Assembly (NCBI GenBank): GCA_026826555.1
Contig: JAKSZT010053764.1
Span: forward strand, 35,484,079-35,548,078
Direction of reading: 5' to 3'
Source: Tolypeutes matacus
Taxonomy: Eukaryota; Chordata; Mammalia; Cingulata; Chlamyphoridae
Length of the DNA stretch: 64,000 bases
The translations under genes were made by a program, and so were the position numbers. Under the pieces are notes generated by a model. It searched no databases, was not told the DNA's origin, and was given only the letters and a program-made list of their open reading frames with translations. Positions 23,785-35,744 of this stretch are shown here, piece by piece; within the stretch, counting starts at the first letter, position 1, and every line of letters starts with the position of its first letter.

Positions 23785-26180
23785 GCCCTTGCTTTTCATT
23801 TTTAAATGCATCTAGTGCAGGATGGAGGATTGCTATGATATAAAAGTATGCACATAATTGTCTAAGCCAGGATTTGGGGACTTTTCTTTTTTTTTTTTTT
23901 TTTTTTTTTAATCTTTCTCCATCCTTTTATCTTTTAATTTTGTCTCTTCACATCAGATTTCCTACCCTGAGTCGTCACAACCCTCCAAGTTGAAAAGGTT
24001 AATGACCAACATGTTCTAGTCCACTGCTTCCATTTTGTTGTGGCTATTGGTGGTTTTTATTTCACTGGGAAATTTTGCTGGCATTTAAAATGATGCCACA
24101 CAACAGGTGGATTTGGGCCATCCCTTTGACCTAGCACTCCCATCCTCTCCTTGGTGCCATTGCTATTAGCTTTATCTTTCATGATCCACTTGTCTTCCAA
24201 GTAAAACCAATCATCTAACCAGCATAAGGCTCAGTCAACAAGTTTTAACTTTTGGATTGTCAGTCTGCAGTCTATTTTACTCCATTTGGTTGTTTTAACT
24301 AAATGTCAGTGACTTTGAACAGAGTAATCTTAAGCATCTGAACTCTCCTGTTCTTGGAGGGCTAGAACTTGGCAAGCTGAAAATATTAACTGCAATACAT
24401 TTTAATGAATTCCCTGGAAATGGTGTGCTGTCTAAAGGAAATATAAAAACTTGACCATCTGGATTAAGTTATTGTAGGTTATGGATTGAGTTTTCTGTTT
24501 GGTTTGGCCTGGAGTAGGGGAAGTTTTCCCTCCTATGACCCTTTTACACTTATGCCTAGCAGCACCATGTCAGTTATTATTATTCTGTGAGTGGCTTTAG
24601 TCCTTGTGCTTGGGGTACCCTGTTGAACAAGTAAGTCTCTGTGAATCTTGCATGGGATGGAAATTGGATCACATTCTCGCTTACATTCAAATAGTTTCCT
24701 AAATCTATTTCTCCTCTGCTCTGGAGTATACAGAGAACACAGAGAACATTACACTCTCACCAGATCCCATCACCTTGAGTCCAGGAGAGCAGCAATGTCT
24801 TAAAATACTTCCATAAGTGAGAAAGAGCCAGCTGACAGCAGAGCAGAATCTGAGAGGGTCTTTTCATCTAACATGGGCGGGGACTAGCTAGTCCAAGCTC
24901 TCATGATTGATCTGTGGTTGTCCCAGGGAAGGAAACAGTTTGGCTTTGGACCCATCCTACTTTGGCCTGGATGTACCTCAGGGAAAAGCACACAGAAGGA
25001 CTAAATGGTCATTGGCGGACATCAAGGAGAGGAACAAGTCATGATTCTGCCACAAAATTCTATTCTGGACTGAAAAAAAAGCACTGTTTTTTCCCCCACA
25101 ATCCTAGGAGACATTCTTCCAGAACAGCAAAACTAATGGTAGCCAAAGCCAAAGCCAATGTAGTACTCTCAAATGCGTTTTACCCTTTCCTAATGAAGCT
25201 TCATGTGTATGATGACATTTTCAGAAAGAGCTCAAAGTATTTTGACAAAATTAAAAAGCACAATTGGAAAATCTGCTCCAAATACAGTGGTCTGCTGGAT
25301 TTGAAATATTGCTCGTAGACAAGCCCCATTGTGCTGGAGAATACCTGAATCAGCAGAAGTTTGGAGGAGCATGGAGACCTGTTTATTATGTCTTGAGATG
25401 ACTCCATAGGTTACTGCTGTTTTCCGTTTGCACTGCACTGACCCTTCACGCTCCAGAGCAGTTTGTTCAGCTGTGATCTACAACCAAGAGTACATGTGGA
25501 ATGTCATCTGCTGGACCCAGCTCGAGCCAACTGGCATGGCCCAAAAAGAGGCAATGCACACGTTGAAATGCCCATCAGCCATTCAGCTCTCAGAATTCCC
25601 TGTTTTCTTCCCTTGCATTTTTGTACTAATAACAATTTACATGTCTTAGGACACTAGTGTGAAGCCTGATCTTAATAGACTGGATGTTAACAAAGCGATT
25701 ATTTCCACTTTACATCATGGTAATTGGAAAATGAGCCTAGAGAAACAATCCTATCTCTAGGTCATTATTCCACTCATCCCAATTAGGATGTTTTCAAATA
25801 CTGAGGTGCAATATAATGCTTTTTGTAATAGCCTTTGCCAACTCTTTTGCAAAGGGCTATTTGAGGTCACCCATCTGTGATACTAGGGGAAATGCAGGCA
25901 GGTTTATCGGTTGAGGTTGAAGTCTATGTTCTAACTTACTAGGAGCCTGTTTCTTGAATTCTGAGCTCCCTGATCAGTTTACCCACCCATTCAAAAGCAG
26001 AAGAGTCCTCCTGTTCTTATTTGGTGTGAGAGCTTAACTTTATTGCCACAAGAAAAGCATTTTATGGTTTTTTGAGGTTAAAAGCAATTTCATACATATG
26101 TAATTTAAGCAATAATTATATGGTATTTGTTTCCCAGACTAAATTCCAGTTCCAGGGATTGGACTATTTCAGTCACTTAC
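23785..26180. other. No gene recognised
   Basis: A T-run at 23889-23909. A 134-codon frame at 24914-25318 has no recognisable domain, no homologue I know and an AT-rich lysine-heavy end; treated as chance. No repeats assigned. Confidence 0.4.
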
Positions 26181-26185
26181 GCCCT

Positions 26186-26523
26186 ATCTTGGTTTCCTAC
26201 GGCTGCCATGACAAATTACCACACACTGGGTGGTTTAAAACAACAGAAATGTATTGTCTCACGGCTCTGGAGGCCAGAAGTCTTTATTTGCCAAGTAAAG
26301 CGATAAGTTTGGAAATCAAGTGGGTGTAGGGTAAAAATGACTGACGAGAGGACTTGAAATTATTTTTAATGTCATCATACACAGAGGGGTGCTGGCAGGG
26401 CCATGCGCCCTCTGAAAACTGTAGGGGAGAATCCCTCCCTGCCTCTTCCAGCTTCTGCTGGTCTTGCCGGCAAAGCTCTGGCATTCCCTGCCTCTGTCTT
26501 CACACGGCCAGCTTCTCCCTTGC
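26186..26523 (-). mobile_element. MLT1-type LTR, disrupted
   Basis: TTTCCTACGGCTGCCATGAC, then GGTGGTTTAAAACAACAGAAATG, and after the inserted motif GGCAGGGCCATGCGCCCTCTG and GCCTCTTCCAGCTTCTGCTGG, are MLT1 read in reverse. About 100 bases of motif copy 2 interrupt it, and its expected remainder is replaced at 26524 by inverted copy 3. Confidence 0.75.
26280..26380 (+). repeat. Three-copy motif, copy 2
   Basis: Direct copy of 23685-23780 placed exactly between two MLT1 segments. It forms a 59-bp inverted arm with copy 3. Confidence 0.9.
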
Positions 26524-26594
26524 ATCATTTTTACCCAATACACACTTGGTTTCCAAACTCATCGCATTACTTGGCAAATAAAGGTATTCTGAGT
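26524..26594 (-). repeat. Three-copy motif, copy 3 (inverted)
   Basis: Reverse complement of the motif; by eye 53 of 59 bases equal copy 2. Its similarity to copy 1 continues past the point where copy 2 stops (CAGAATAC/AAGAATAT), so it was not simply copied from copy 2. Confidence 0.9.
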
Positions 26595-26769
26595 CTACAC
26601 AATGTCTCTCAGTGTCCAAGTTTCTCTCTTTAAAGGGAACTCCATTTCCACGAGACCCTCTTCAAACAATCCTTTCAAGTCTGCCCATGCGCTCTGTTTA
26701 CCTAGCACCTGGTTCTGCCCTCTATTATAGCACTCCACACGCTGGACAACAACCCTGCACTGCCGGCTC

Positions 26770-26835
26770 ATTCATCCATGGAGTTCCAGTGCCTACCACA
26801 GTGCCTGATACACAGTAGGCATTCAATAAATGTGT
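26770..26835 (+). mobile_element. L2/MIR 3' end
   Basis: CACAGTGCCTGATACACAGTAGGCATTCAATAAATG is the shared L2/MIR terminal sequence. Confidence 0.7.
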
Positions 26836-27079
26836 GCTGGGCGCATGCATGAGAAAAGGCCGAGGGAGCGATGACATGATATTTTAAGTCTGGTGTGAGT
26901 CCCTGGTGATAATGTGTTTATCTCCTTCGTTAACAGGCTTCCTGGCTGTTCTTCCTTTCCCCAGTCATTAGGTGCTCTTCTGAAGCTGAGTGAGGGTCAG
27001 ATTCTTAGGAGGAGGTATGTGCTTAGTGGCTGAACTAGTGTGAAAGCTTCTCTGAATGATAAGGCCCCCAGAGGCAGGA

Positions 27080-27149
27080 ATTACACCTTATCTATTTTAG
27101 GTCCCCAGTCACTGGCATACAGTAGGTGTTTAATGGATGTTTATTGGAT
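27080..27149 (+). mobile_element. L2 3' end
   Basis: CACTGGCATACAGTAGGTGTTTAATGG followed by the terminal TTTATTGGATAAA. Confidence 0.6.
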
Positions 27150-27158
27150 AAACCTGAT

Positions 27159-27244
27159 TTTTTTTTCAGGAGGTATCAGGAATTGAACCCAAGACCTCAT
27201 ACGTGGGACGCAGGCACTCAACCACTGAGCTATATCCGCTCCCC
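27159..27244 (-). mobile_element. DAS-type SINE monomer, CTCAGTGGTTGAG subfamily
   Basis: Reverse-strand SINE inserted in an L2 end, with AAACCTGAT duplicated at 27150-27158 and 27245-27253. Confidence 0.93.
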
Positions 27245-27416
27245 AAACCTGATATTTTAATTTGTACAATGTTGCAAGCCACAGTATGTCTTACAATACA
27301 ACTGACAGTAAACTGAAAGTTTACAATATATTCATGGCTGGAGAAGTGGAGAGTGATTCTTTTATTTCTTTAAAACCCACTGGGCTCTGGGATCCAGGAT
27401 TCCTTAAAAAGAAAGA

Positions 27417-27780
27417 GGGAAGCCGATGTGGCTCAAACAGTTGGGCACCTGCCTACCACATGGGAGGTCCCGGCTTCAGTTCCATGGTGCCTCCTAAAGA
27501 AAACGAGCAAGACAGCAAGCTGACACAACAGGCTGGCAGCGAGCTGACTCAACAAGGTGATGCAACAAGATGACATAATGAGGAAACACAACGAGAGACA
27601 CAACATGCAGGGAGTAGATGTGGCTCAAGCAATTGGGTGCCTCCCTCCCACATGGGAGGTGCCGGGTTTAGCTCCTGGTGCCTCCAAAAAAAGAAGACAG
27701 GCAGACACAGAGAGCAGACAGTGAGCTCAAACAAAGGCGAGGAGTGGGGAATAAATAATAAAAGTAAATCTTAAAAAAAA
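27417..27780 (+). mobile_element. Dimeric DAS-type SINE
   Basis: Heads at 27417 and about 27609 with the CAAGCTGACACAACA linker; the tail AAAGTAAATCTTAAAAA runs into (GAAA)n at 27786-27805. AAAAAGAAAG occurs on both sides, a plausible target duplication. Confidence 0.92.
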
Positions 27781-27989
27781 AAAAAAGAAAGAAAGAAAGA
27801 AAGAACGATAAAAGGAAGAAAGAATGAGAGAGAGGAGGAATGAGGGGAGGGGAGGGGAGGGATAAAAAGGAAAGATGGAAAGTAGGAAATGAACCCACAA
27901 CTCTGTGTCCAAAATACAGGATGACGGAATAATAAAAAAACAAACATTGAGGAATATAAAGTCATCAAGTAAGCATTATTTTTTGAAAG

Positions 27990-29870
27990 ATGAGACAAAA
28001 CAGAATTTAGAATTCTATTTCTAGCAACATGGCAGACTAATCCCTTCAGGCATAACTAAAATGATTAATAAAATATTTAAAATGGCATTTGCATTCATGG
28101 CTTGGCTGGCAGGAAAATACAGGAATGGACTGAAGGCAGAGATGAAAAGTGTGACTCTAGCAAGGTAAGCACGCAGTGGCGAAAACATTTGTATTAGAAC
28201 TATCTAAGGATCTTCAAGGGGCCTATAACTCATGTTTTACTGGTAAAAGTTGGGGCTCTAGCAAGGGAATGGGTCAGATTGAAGTTTGGCATAAAGCTGG
28301 GTCACCGAAATATATATGCTTTAAGAGAGTGGGGGAAACACTCCACACACTCCACAGAGGGAAATGTTAGGCATATATGCCTCTCTTGTCTTTAGCCATG
28401 GATTTAGATGAGGTAGAAAAATATTTAAACCTTCCCCTTGAGAATTTCTAATCACAAGCTCCATTTATGTGGGTTTGATGTCTATATGGCTCCCAAAAAA
28501 TACATATACTGAAAAAAAATGTTGTCTTAAAGTATTCCAGTTTGCTTGCCTTCAAGCTCCTTGTAGAAGCACAACCTGTTCTTTCCTGGAAAAACACACT
28601 TTAAACCCAGACCATAGGATATTCTCATAAATTTTCAAACAACAAGAGTTAAAAATCTAAACTCACCAAACATATAAGGAAATAAGCCGCCATCAGCAAA
28701 AGTCGTCAAAAAAAAAAAAAAAAAAAAACAATCAAAAACTGCAGATATTGGAATATCAGAATATAAAATAAGTATGTATCCTATTTTTAAATAAGGTATT
28801 GGGAAGCGGGTGTGGCTCAAGCGATGTGAGCTCCCACCTACCACATGGGAAGTCCCTGGTTCAGTTCCCGGTGACTCCTAAAGAAAACAGTGAGCTAGTG
28901 TGATGGGCAGGTGTGGCAAGCTGATGCAACAAGCTGATGCAAGAAGAGACACAAGAAGGAAAACACAATGAGAGGCACAACAAAGCAGGGAGCAGAGGTG
29001 GCTCAAGTGATTGGTCACCTCCCTCCCACATCAGAGGTCCTGGGTTCGGTTCCCAGTACCTCCTAAAAGAAACAAGGAAGACAAACAGACACAGCAAGTG
29101 CAAAACAACAAGGGGGTGGGAAGAAATAAATAAAATAAATCTTTTGAAAAAATTAAGTATTGACATATTAAAAGAAACTTTTATTGACCAGGTATATTTG
29201 TGGAAAAAAACAAATAGTACTTCCAGAAATTAAAAATGTAATAGTTGAAATTAGAAACTCAAGGGACAGGCTGAATATCTGGTAAGACACAATTGAAGAG
29301 AGAATTAATATGGAACTCAAAACATAAATAAACTTAATAAAATGCATCACTGAGTCTCAGAGAGATGAAAGAGAGATTAAAAGGCATGGAAGTTAGAGTG
29401 AAAGGTCCAATATAAGTCTAATTGGATTTATAAAAGTAAATAATAAAGAGAAGGTGACATAACAATATTCAGAAGTAATAGCTGAAATTTTTTAAAAACT
29501 GATTAAGGAAAAATAAATACCCAGATTCAGGAATCCAAAACAGAAGAAATAAAAAGCAATCTACCCTAAACACATTGTAGTGACACCACAGAAAATCAAA
29601 GACAAAGAAACAATTTCAAGAACCCCCAGAGATGACCTACAAAGTAATGGCAATTCAACTGACTGCTGACTTCTCAAATTCAAAATAATGGAAGCCAGAA
29701 GAGAGAAAAATGATATCTTCAGAGTGCTGAGAGAAGTTAACTGTCAACCTTGAATTTTATACCTAGGGAAATTATCTTTTAAGAATAGAGGGAAAACAAA
29801 AACTGAGAGTTTATTACCAAGTTTAATAAAGAAACTTCTCATTGAAGAACTGAGAAACAGTTTATTTTTC
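27990..29870 (+). mobile_element. HAL1/L1M-like LINE, interrupted by SINE
   Basis: The best part, 29470-29870, carries ORF1 3'-like phrases: CAGAAAATCAAAGACAAAGA, GTGCTGAGAGAAGTTAACTGTCAACC and AATTTTATACCTAGGGAAA. The 5' part (27990-28780) is weaker. A dimeric SINE sits at 28802-29149. Confidence 0.55.
28802..29149 (+). mobile_element. Dimeric DAS-type SINE
   Basis: Heads at 28802 and about 28988, tail AAATAAATCTTTTGAAAA. Flanked by AAATAAGGTATTG (28789-28801) and AAATTAAGTATTG (29150-29162), a 13-bp duplication with two changes. Confidence 0.95.
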
Positions 29871-29954
29871 TCAGTGGTAAGAGAACTTAGGGTCCCTTTT
29901 CTCTGACTTCAAACAGGATCAGGAAGCCACGGTCATTTAATTTTTTTTAATGTC

Positions 29955-30721
29955 AGATTGCAACTGCAGAATTCAATATAGAGAAGCTGCTTTGTAACTG
30001 TTAGAATTGGGTTCATCTATAGGTGAAAGAAAACTGAAGTATTAGTGATATGAATGAGATGGAAGTTAATTTCTCCTTTATGTCAGTCTTGAGGTAAGTG
30101 ATCAAGAGATTATTTGGTACTCCACAATGTCAGGGACTAGGCTTCTTCTATATTGTTGCTCTGCTACATGACCTCCATTTACAAGTTCAACTCATGGGGG
30201 AAAAATGGTTGCTCCATCTCCAGCCATTACATCCACAGTCTAAGAATGAAGAAGGAAAGAAGAGAAAGACAAACCAGCTCCATTTCCCAGAAGTTGTCCA
30301 CACTAATTCTTCTTATACCCCACTTGCCAGAAGTTAGTCATCTGACTATACCTACCTAAAGAATGCTGGGAAATGTAGTCTTTTTTTTTTTTTTTTTTTA
30401 AAGATTTTATTTATTTACTTTATCCATTTTAAACCCCCCCTTCCCCATTTGCTGTTTTTGTGTCCATTTGCTGGGCAATTCTCTGTGTGTGTTTCCTCCC
30501 ATCTCTTCTCATCCTCCCCCTCCAGTCTTCACCAGGATTCGATCCTGGAGACCTCCGATGTAGGAGAGAGGTATTCTGCTGCCTGCGCCACCTCAGCTCC
30601 TGGCTTCTGGAGCTTTCGGAGCATCTCGTCTTGTCTCTCCTCTGTTACATCATCATCCTGCTGCATGGCTCCCGGGGCCCGACAGCTCAGCGGCACAGAG
30701 CCTGGCAGCCCATGCGCCTTC

Positions 30722-30755
<34 letters not shown>

Positions 30756-30960
30756 TATTTTACCGGGAGGTCCCGGGGATCGAACCCAGGTCCCTCCATA
30801 TGGCAGACGGACGCCCAACCATTTGAGCCACATCCGCCCCCCGGAAATGTAGTCTTTATTTTGGGTTACCATGTTCTATTGAAAAAAGTTTGAAGAATGA
30901 TTATAGGGAGGAGGAAGGATAATGAGCTGCTGTTCCATCTCTGCCATTATCTCAATTGCT
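29955..30960 (-). mobile_element. MaLR-like LTR interrupted by composite SINE
   Basis: GGTTGCTCCATCTCCAGCCATTACATCCAC, GCCAGAAGTTAGTCATCTGAC and GGGAAATGTAGTCTTT, resuming at 30857 as ATTTTGGGTTACCATG, match the outer element type seen at 12735. A composite SINE splits it. Subfamily not assigned. Confidence 0.5.
30383..30842 (-). mobile_element. Composite DAS-type SINE
   Basis: Reverse-strand copy of the composite at 22481-22999, ending in CGAACCCAGG and TTTGAGCCACATCCGCC. GGAAATGTAGTCTT is duplicated at 30369-30382 and 30843-30856. It lacks most of the GC-rich internal repeats of the other copy. A (TA)n lies at 30721-30738. Confidence 0.95.
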
Positions 30961-30964
30961 GAGC

Positions 30965-32380
30965 TGACCCCCTAGGAGAGGATTAAGGTATTATTTGTTC
31001 CTTGGGTATCTTTCCTACTAATAAGGCATAGGATATTTCAGTCTTACTGTGGAATAATCAGGTTTTTTTGCTTATTTGTTTTTAATTTTTCATTAAAAAG
31101 ATAATTAGATAAAAAATTATATTTGAAATTGAGTCAATTTCTTAAATAATAAAATGAAAGGAGGAAGAATCATAGAAACTACAATTAAAGTTCTTTTTAT
31201 AGGAGAATCTTAAGTCCCTAGGCTAGACAAAACTGATGAGAACTGAAGCAGCCTTATTGTTTTTCCTCTGATTCCTTTCATTTGGCTCCTTATAACACAG
31301 GTTTCTTTAAAGAGTATAATGGCAAAACCCTCCTACAGAGCTAGAAAAAAACAGGGAAATAACTGAATTGTTTACTTTTGATGGAATATCTTGCTTAGGG
31401 ATTTTTTTTTTTTTTAGGTTTCTGACAAAAGCATAAGAAATTGCTATTTTAAATTTTACAAAAGTTTAAAAAGGGACATTTTCTCTAATAAGATAGTATC
31501 TTTAAAAAAAAAAAGAAGAAGAAGAAGAAGAAAAAACCTACAATTAATGCTGCTGAATGTTCTTGGCAGAAAGGGAAGGGGATTGTAAATTTCCCTTTAT
31601 AGGATTTAGCTTTACATTAAAAAAAAAAAAAAAAAAAAGAATCACAGGACCAAATCTGAAAAGCCACATAAAGGGCCATGTGCAATTTCTCAGAACTAAA
31701 GGAGGTATTTTATATTTGTGTGTGATGCTTCTGGAAGATCTGCGAGGAAAAATAAAATCTACTATTGTGCAAATATCAAAATGGCAGTGACTGGTAAGAA
31801 TGATTACCCTGGGTAAATTAGAGAACTAAATTGCAGGCTGATCTGTGGATGCAAAGAGGACCACCTAAATACCATAACATCAAAACATCTACTACTCCTG
31901 TAGACTCACACATGCTCACACACTCTCTCACGCACACATTTACCTATATACACAGACCTGTTGGTGAGTCACATCAACCACTATATTAGCACAAAAGATT
32001 TCCAAATTATTCAGCCTTATTAGCTAGAATTTCAGTATCTATACTTGGTCCCTGAAAATGTATAGTAATGAATCCATTATAATCCAATGCCAAAAGATGG
32101 GGGTGGGGAGCAAACACCCAAGTCCACTGCTTCAAGAGTAGAGAGGGTAGATATATTTTACCCTTTGGCATTATAAATGAATCTAGATTTATTTAAGTGT
32201 CTTCCTTATAGCATATCATTCAGCATTCCTCTGGTCTAGTCTTCTTTCTTTCTCTCCTCCATTTCTGGGACTTACTGGGTCCATGATAGTAAGGCACCCA
32301 AAATGTAGAATTTATCCAGTGGGATTCTGAAAGATTGGGGTTATGAAAAATTTTAAAGATATTTAGCTAAGTCATGACTT
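30965..32380. other. No gene recognised
   Basis: AT-rich with (GAA)n at 31514-31531 and an A-run at 31619-31638. No coding pattern or named repeat. Confidence 0.45.
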
Positions 32381-32384
32381 GATG

Positions 32385-32765
32385 TGGTATATTTTATAGG
32401 AATTGTTTTGGTTCAATGTAATGTAGATCCATATAAAATGGCTGAACCATATAGGGGTTTATTTTTCTCATGCCACAGCTTCAAGAGGGTGCCATCCTAT
32501 TCTGGCTACTTCTAGCTTTTCACTCTGACATCTTTAGCGTTTTGCTTTCATCCTCATGATCTCAATATGGCAGCTATACCTTCTGACATCACATCTACAT
32601 TCTGAACAGGAAGAAGAAAAAAAATGACAGAAGGAAAGGGGGATGCCTACTTCAAGGAATCGAAACTTTCCTAGACATCTCTCAGACCTCATTAGCCAGA
32701 ACTGAGAGAAAAGCTGCAAAGAAGTCTGGAAAATGGGCTCTTTTCACTAAACCAATTGCCACCTC
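32385..32765 (-). mobile_element. Possible MaLR-like LTR
   Basis: GGTTTATTTTTCTCATGCCACAG, TTTCATCCTCATGATCTCAATATGGC and CATTAGCCAGAACTGAGAG follow the order of the outer element at 12735. Diverged. Confidence 0.35.
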
Positions 32766-32904
32766 AAACAAATAGAGGTTCTAATAGTAAGGACAAGAAT
32801 GGCATAAATATTAACTCCAAATTTTTATAAATTCATTCCATGGAAAAGTAATTAAGCTTCTCAAAGGAAGGTATGATATCATATTCACTTTCTGCCTTCC
32901 AGGT

Positions 32905-33160
32905 GCTGACACACAGTATGTACTCAATCAGCAACTATTTCCTGAGTGCCTAGTATGTGCCAGGTGCTATTTTAGGTGCTTGGGATACACTAGATAAAAA
33001 CTCCTGCCTCCTTAGATCTTACATTCCAGCGGGCAGAGAGAGGTAATAAACTATAAAGAAATAAAGAAATAGAAAGTTGGTAGTTTGTTCAAAAGTGATA
33101 AGTTCTGTGAAGAAAAGAAAAACTATAGCTGAGTAATGAGAATTGGGTGTGGAGGATGGA
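32905..33160 (-). mobile_element. L2 3' end, antisense
   Basis: TGAGTGCCTAGTATGTGCCAGGTGC, CTTGGGATAC and CTTACATTCCAGCGGG match the L2 3' end in reverse. Confidence 0.8.
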
Positions 33161-33164
33161 GGAG

Positions 33165-34548
33165 ACTGGTGGTATTGAAAATAACTCTGGCAATAAGTGT
33201 TAATTTGTTCCTCTTGCACCCCTCGAACTCTTCCAATTTCTGAAGAATGTATGCATTTGATCTTTAAAAAAATTAGTTTAATATCCTTTCAACTCCTGTT
33301 CTTTAAAGTGCTGAATCCACTGCTGTTATTTACACAAGAAATGTCAATGATTGTGTCAGGCAGTAGGTAGGCTAGATATTTCTCAACACAATTTACTTAA
33401 GGGTCTAATTCCATAAGGAAGAAGGATATTCAGGGGGAAAAAAGATCAATCAAGAAAGAGAAAACCCTCTCCTGACCTTGTACCTTGTGAGTGTCAGAAG
33501 CGTGGCCTTTCTGGGGAATGTGGCTTCTCAACAGGCATAATGCTATCCAGTTAACCCTCCTCTGCTTTAATTCCTAGAAATAAGGCCCTCTCCCCACCCC
33601 ACCCCACCCCACACACACAGACACACATAACAAACCAAAGAGTTACATTTCAGAATAAAAGAAAATTCCAAAGTCAACATCCCTCAAGGGATCAGGATTT
33701 GATTGATTTTATTTAAAGTCTGGGTGGTTTTCTGACCACTAAATATTTGCTTAATTATCCCAGCAATGAAGAGTGATGCTCTCATTAGCAGGGGTTAGAA
33801 GCCCATCTGTGTTCTCAGTCAGGTTTTTTGTATAGGATTGTAAACCTGCAAATTGCATGTACAGTTGAGAAGTCAGAAAATTGTAATTGCAGCTCTGATA
33901 TTCATTATCCCATGAACTTGAGTAATGCAATTTTTTTTTCCTGGGCCTTGGCCTATTTATGCATAAATTGTAGTTAATAGTCCTCCACTGCAATACACAA
34001 TGCCATTATTTTATGTTAAGCCAAAAAGTCTTGCCTTGTGTACTGCTCACTGGCAAAAAGAGGTCCTCAACTAGATCCTGAAGCTGAGGTTATTGCACCG
34101 AGCCCAAAGAGACTGCAACACAATTAGAAAGCAAGAAGGTTCTTACCACTTTGGAATGTGAAAATACAAAGATCACAAACATGTCATGCCCCTTGTCCCC
34201 GAAGAAAAACGAAAGTGAACACTTCTCCAGAAGGGTGTGAAATGATGAGAGTTGAATTTCATGAATATTTAGGGAAACTACCGACAAAAGTCATTTGATA
34301 GTTATGTCTAGCAGGAGCAATTTCAGATTTTGTGAGGACTGAGCTCTTACTTTTTGGGATGGAGGTGGGGACTCTTTAGAAAAAGAAAAAAAAAAAAAAA
34401 AAAAAAAACGTAAAATGAAGAAACAAGTCCCATCTCATTATAATTTTATTTACAAAGGAAAATCACAAAAGCCACAAAAAGTATAAAAACGGTAACTTTT
34501 TAATGTCTGACATACCTCTACAATATTTTCCCTACATTTTTTTTTTCT
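33165..34548. other. No gene recognised; contains a C-rich tract
   Basis: Unique sequence with the CCCCA tract at 33592-33612 and an A-run at 34385-34409. Confidence 0.45.
33592..33612 (-). repeat. (CCCCA)n tract, quadruplex-prone on the minus strand
   Basis: Four consecutive runs of four C separated by single A, meeting the strict G-quadruplex pattern on the minus strand; followed by a short (CA)n. Confidence 0.9.
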
Positions 34549-34553
34549 GGATC

Positions 34554-35071
34554 TGTATTAGTCAGCCAAAGGGGTGCTGATGCAAAATATCAGAAATATG
34601 GTGGCTTTTATATGGGGTATTTATTATATTTGGGGTAGAAGCTTTCAGTTACCAGGCCATAAAGCATAAGTTATTTCCCTCACCAAAGTCTGTTGCCACA
34701 TGTTAGAGCAAGATGGCTGCCGATGTCTGCCAAGAGTTCAGGCTTCCTGGGTTCCTCTCTTCCCAGAGCTTGTTTCTCTCCAGGCCCAGCTGCTCTGCTC
34801 CTCTGTGTGCTTACTTCCTGGACTCCAGCTCAAAACTCCAACTTCCATTCTCTATGGCGTGGTTTCTCCATGAGTCCTCATCCACCAAGGGGGCAGGGAT
34901 GCAACGTCCTACTGATGTGGCCCAATCAAAGCCTTAATCATTATTTAATCAAGTAAAAGTGAAACCTCTGAATCCAATATAATCTAATATGCCCAGAGGG
35001 ACAGACCAGTTTACAAACATAATCCAATTTTATCTATTTTTGGAATTTATAAACAATGTCATACTGCCACA
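34554..35071 (-). mobile_element. Solo LTR, xenarthran-type, with GGATC duplication
   Basis: 518 bp from TGTATTAGTCAGCC to ATACTGCCACA, flanked by a perfect 5-bp duplication GGATC (34549-34553, 35072-35076). The minus strand carries AATAAA (from the TTTATT at 34619-34624). A second member of this family is at 59592-60197. TG...CA ends and a 5-bp duplication fit an ERVL-type LTR; class is inference. Confidence 0.92.
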
Positions 35072-35282
35072 GGATCCTTGATCACCTCTTCATAGGACAA
35101 TAATCTTGAAATAGCATTTTCAGAGGCAGATTTACCATGAAGCAGGTGAAGCTCAAGCTTCAGAGAGCCTCACTCCATGAATTCCCTGTAAGGCCCTATA
35201 CCAAATTTAATATTTTCCTCAATCCCCATCACATACTCAAAGAAACTATGATTGTGCGTGCTTTATTATTGAATTATATTAC

Positions 35283-35738
35283 TGTCTTAGTTTTCCAGGC
35301 TCTTATGACAAACACTACACAATGGGTTGGCTTAAACAATAGAAATTCATTAACTCACAGTTTTGAGGCTAGGAGGAGCCCCAAATGGTGGCATCAGCAA
35401 GATGATGCTTTCTCCCATTCTGGTGCTGGCTGCTGGCAACGCTTGAGGCTCCTGGCTTGTTATCCCTGCCTCGCTTCACAAGGCAACATCCTCTCCTTTC
35501 TCATCTGCTGACTTCAGCTTCTGGCTCCTCCCCATGGATTTTTTTTCAGGTCCAGATTTCTTCTGCTTAAACGGAAAGAACTCCAGTAATTCGGACCAAG
35601 GCCCACCTCCACTCAGTTGGCCACACCTTAACTAAAAATAACATCTTTAAGAGATCCTAGTTACCATGGGTTCACACCCACAGGAATGTGGATTAAGAAA
35701 TATCTAAATTAGGATACATAATTCAATCTGCCCCAAAT
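35283..35738 (-). mobile_element. LTR, second xenarthran-type family
   Basis: TGTCTTAGTTTTCCAGGCTC to AATTCAATCTGCCCCA. It shares GGCTTAAACAATAGAAATTCATT, CACACCTTAACTAAAAATAACATC and GGGTTCACACCCACAGGAATG with the elements at 46970-47420 and, in reverse orientation, 36233-36395. Flanking 5-mers do not match cleanly. Confidence 0.75.
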
Positions 35739-35744
35739 TCTGAG

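Noticed and set aside
24914..25318. 134-codon plus-strand frame
   Set aside because: No domain, no splice or promoter context I can see, AT-driven Lys/Ser composition; within chance for this composition.
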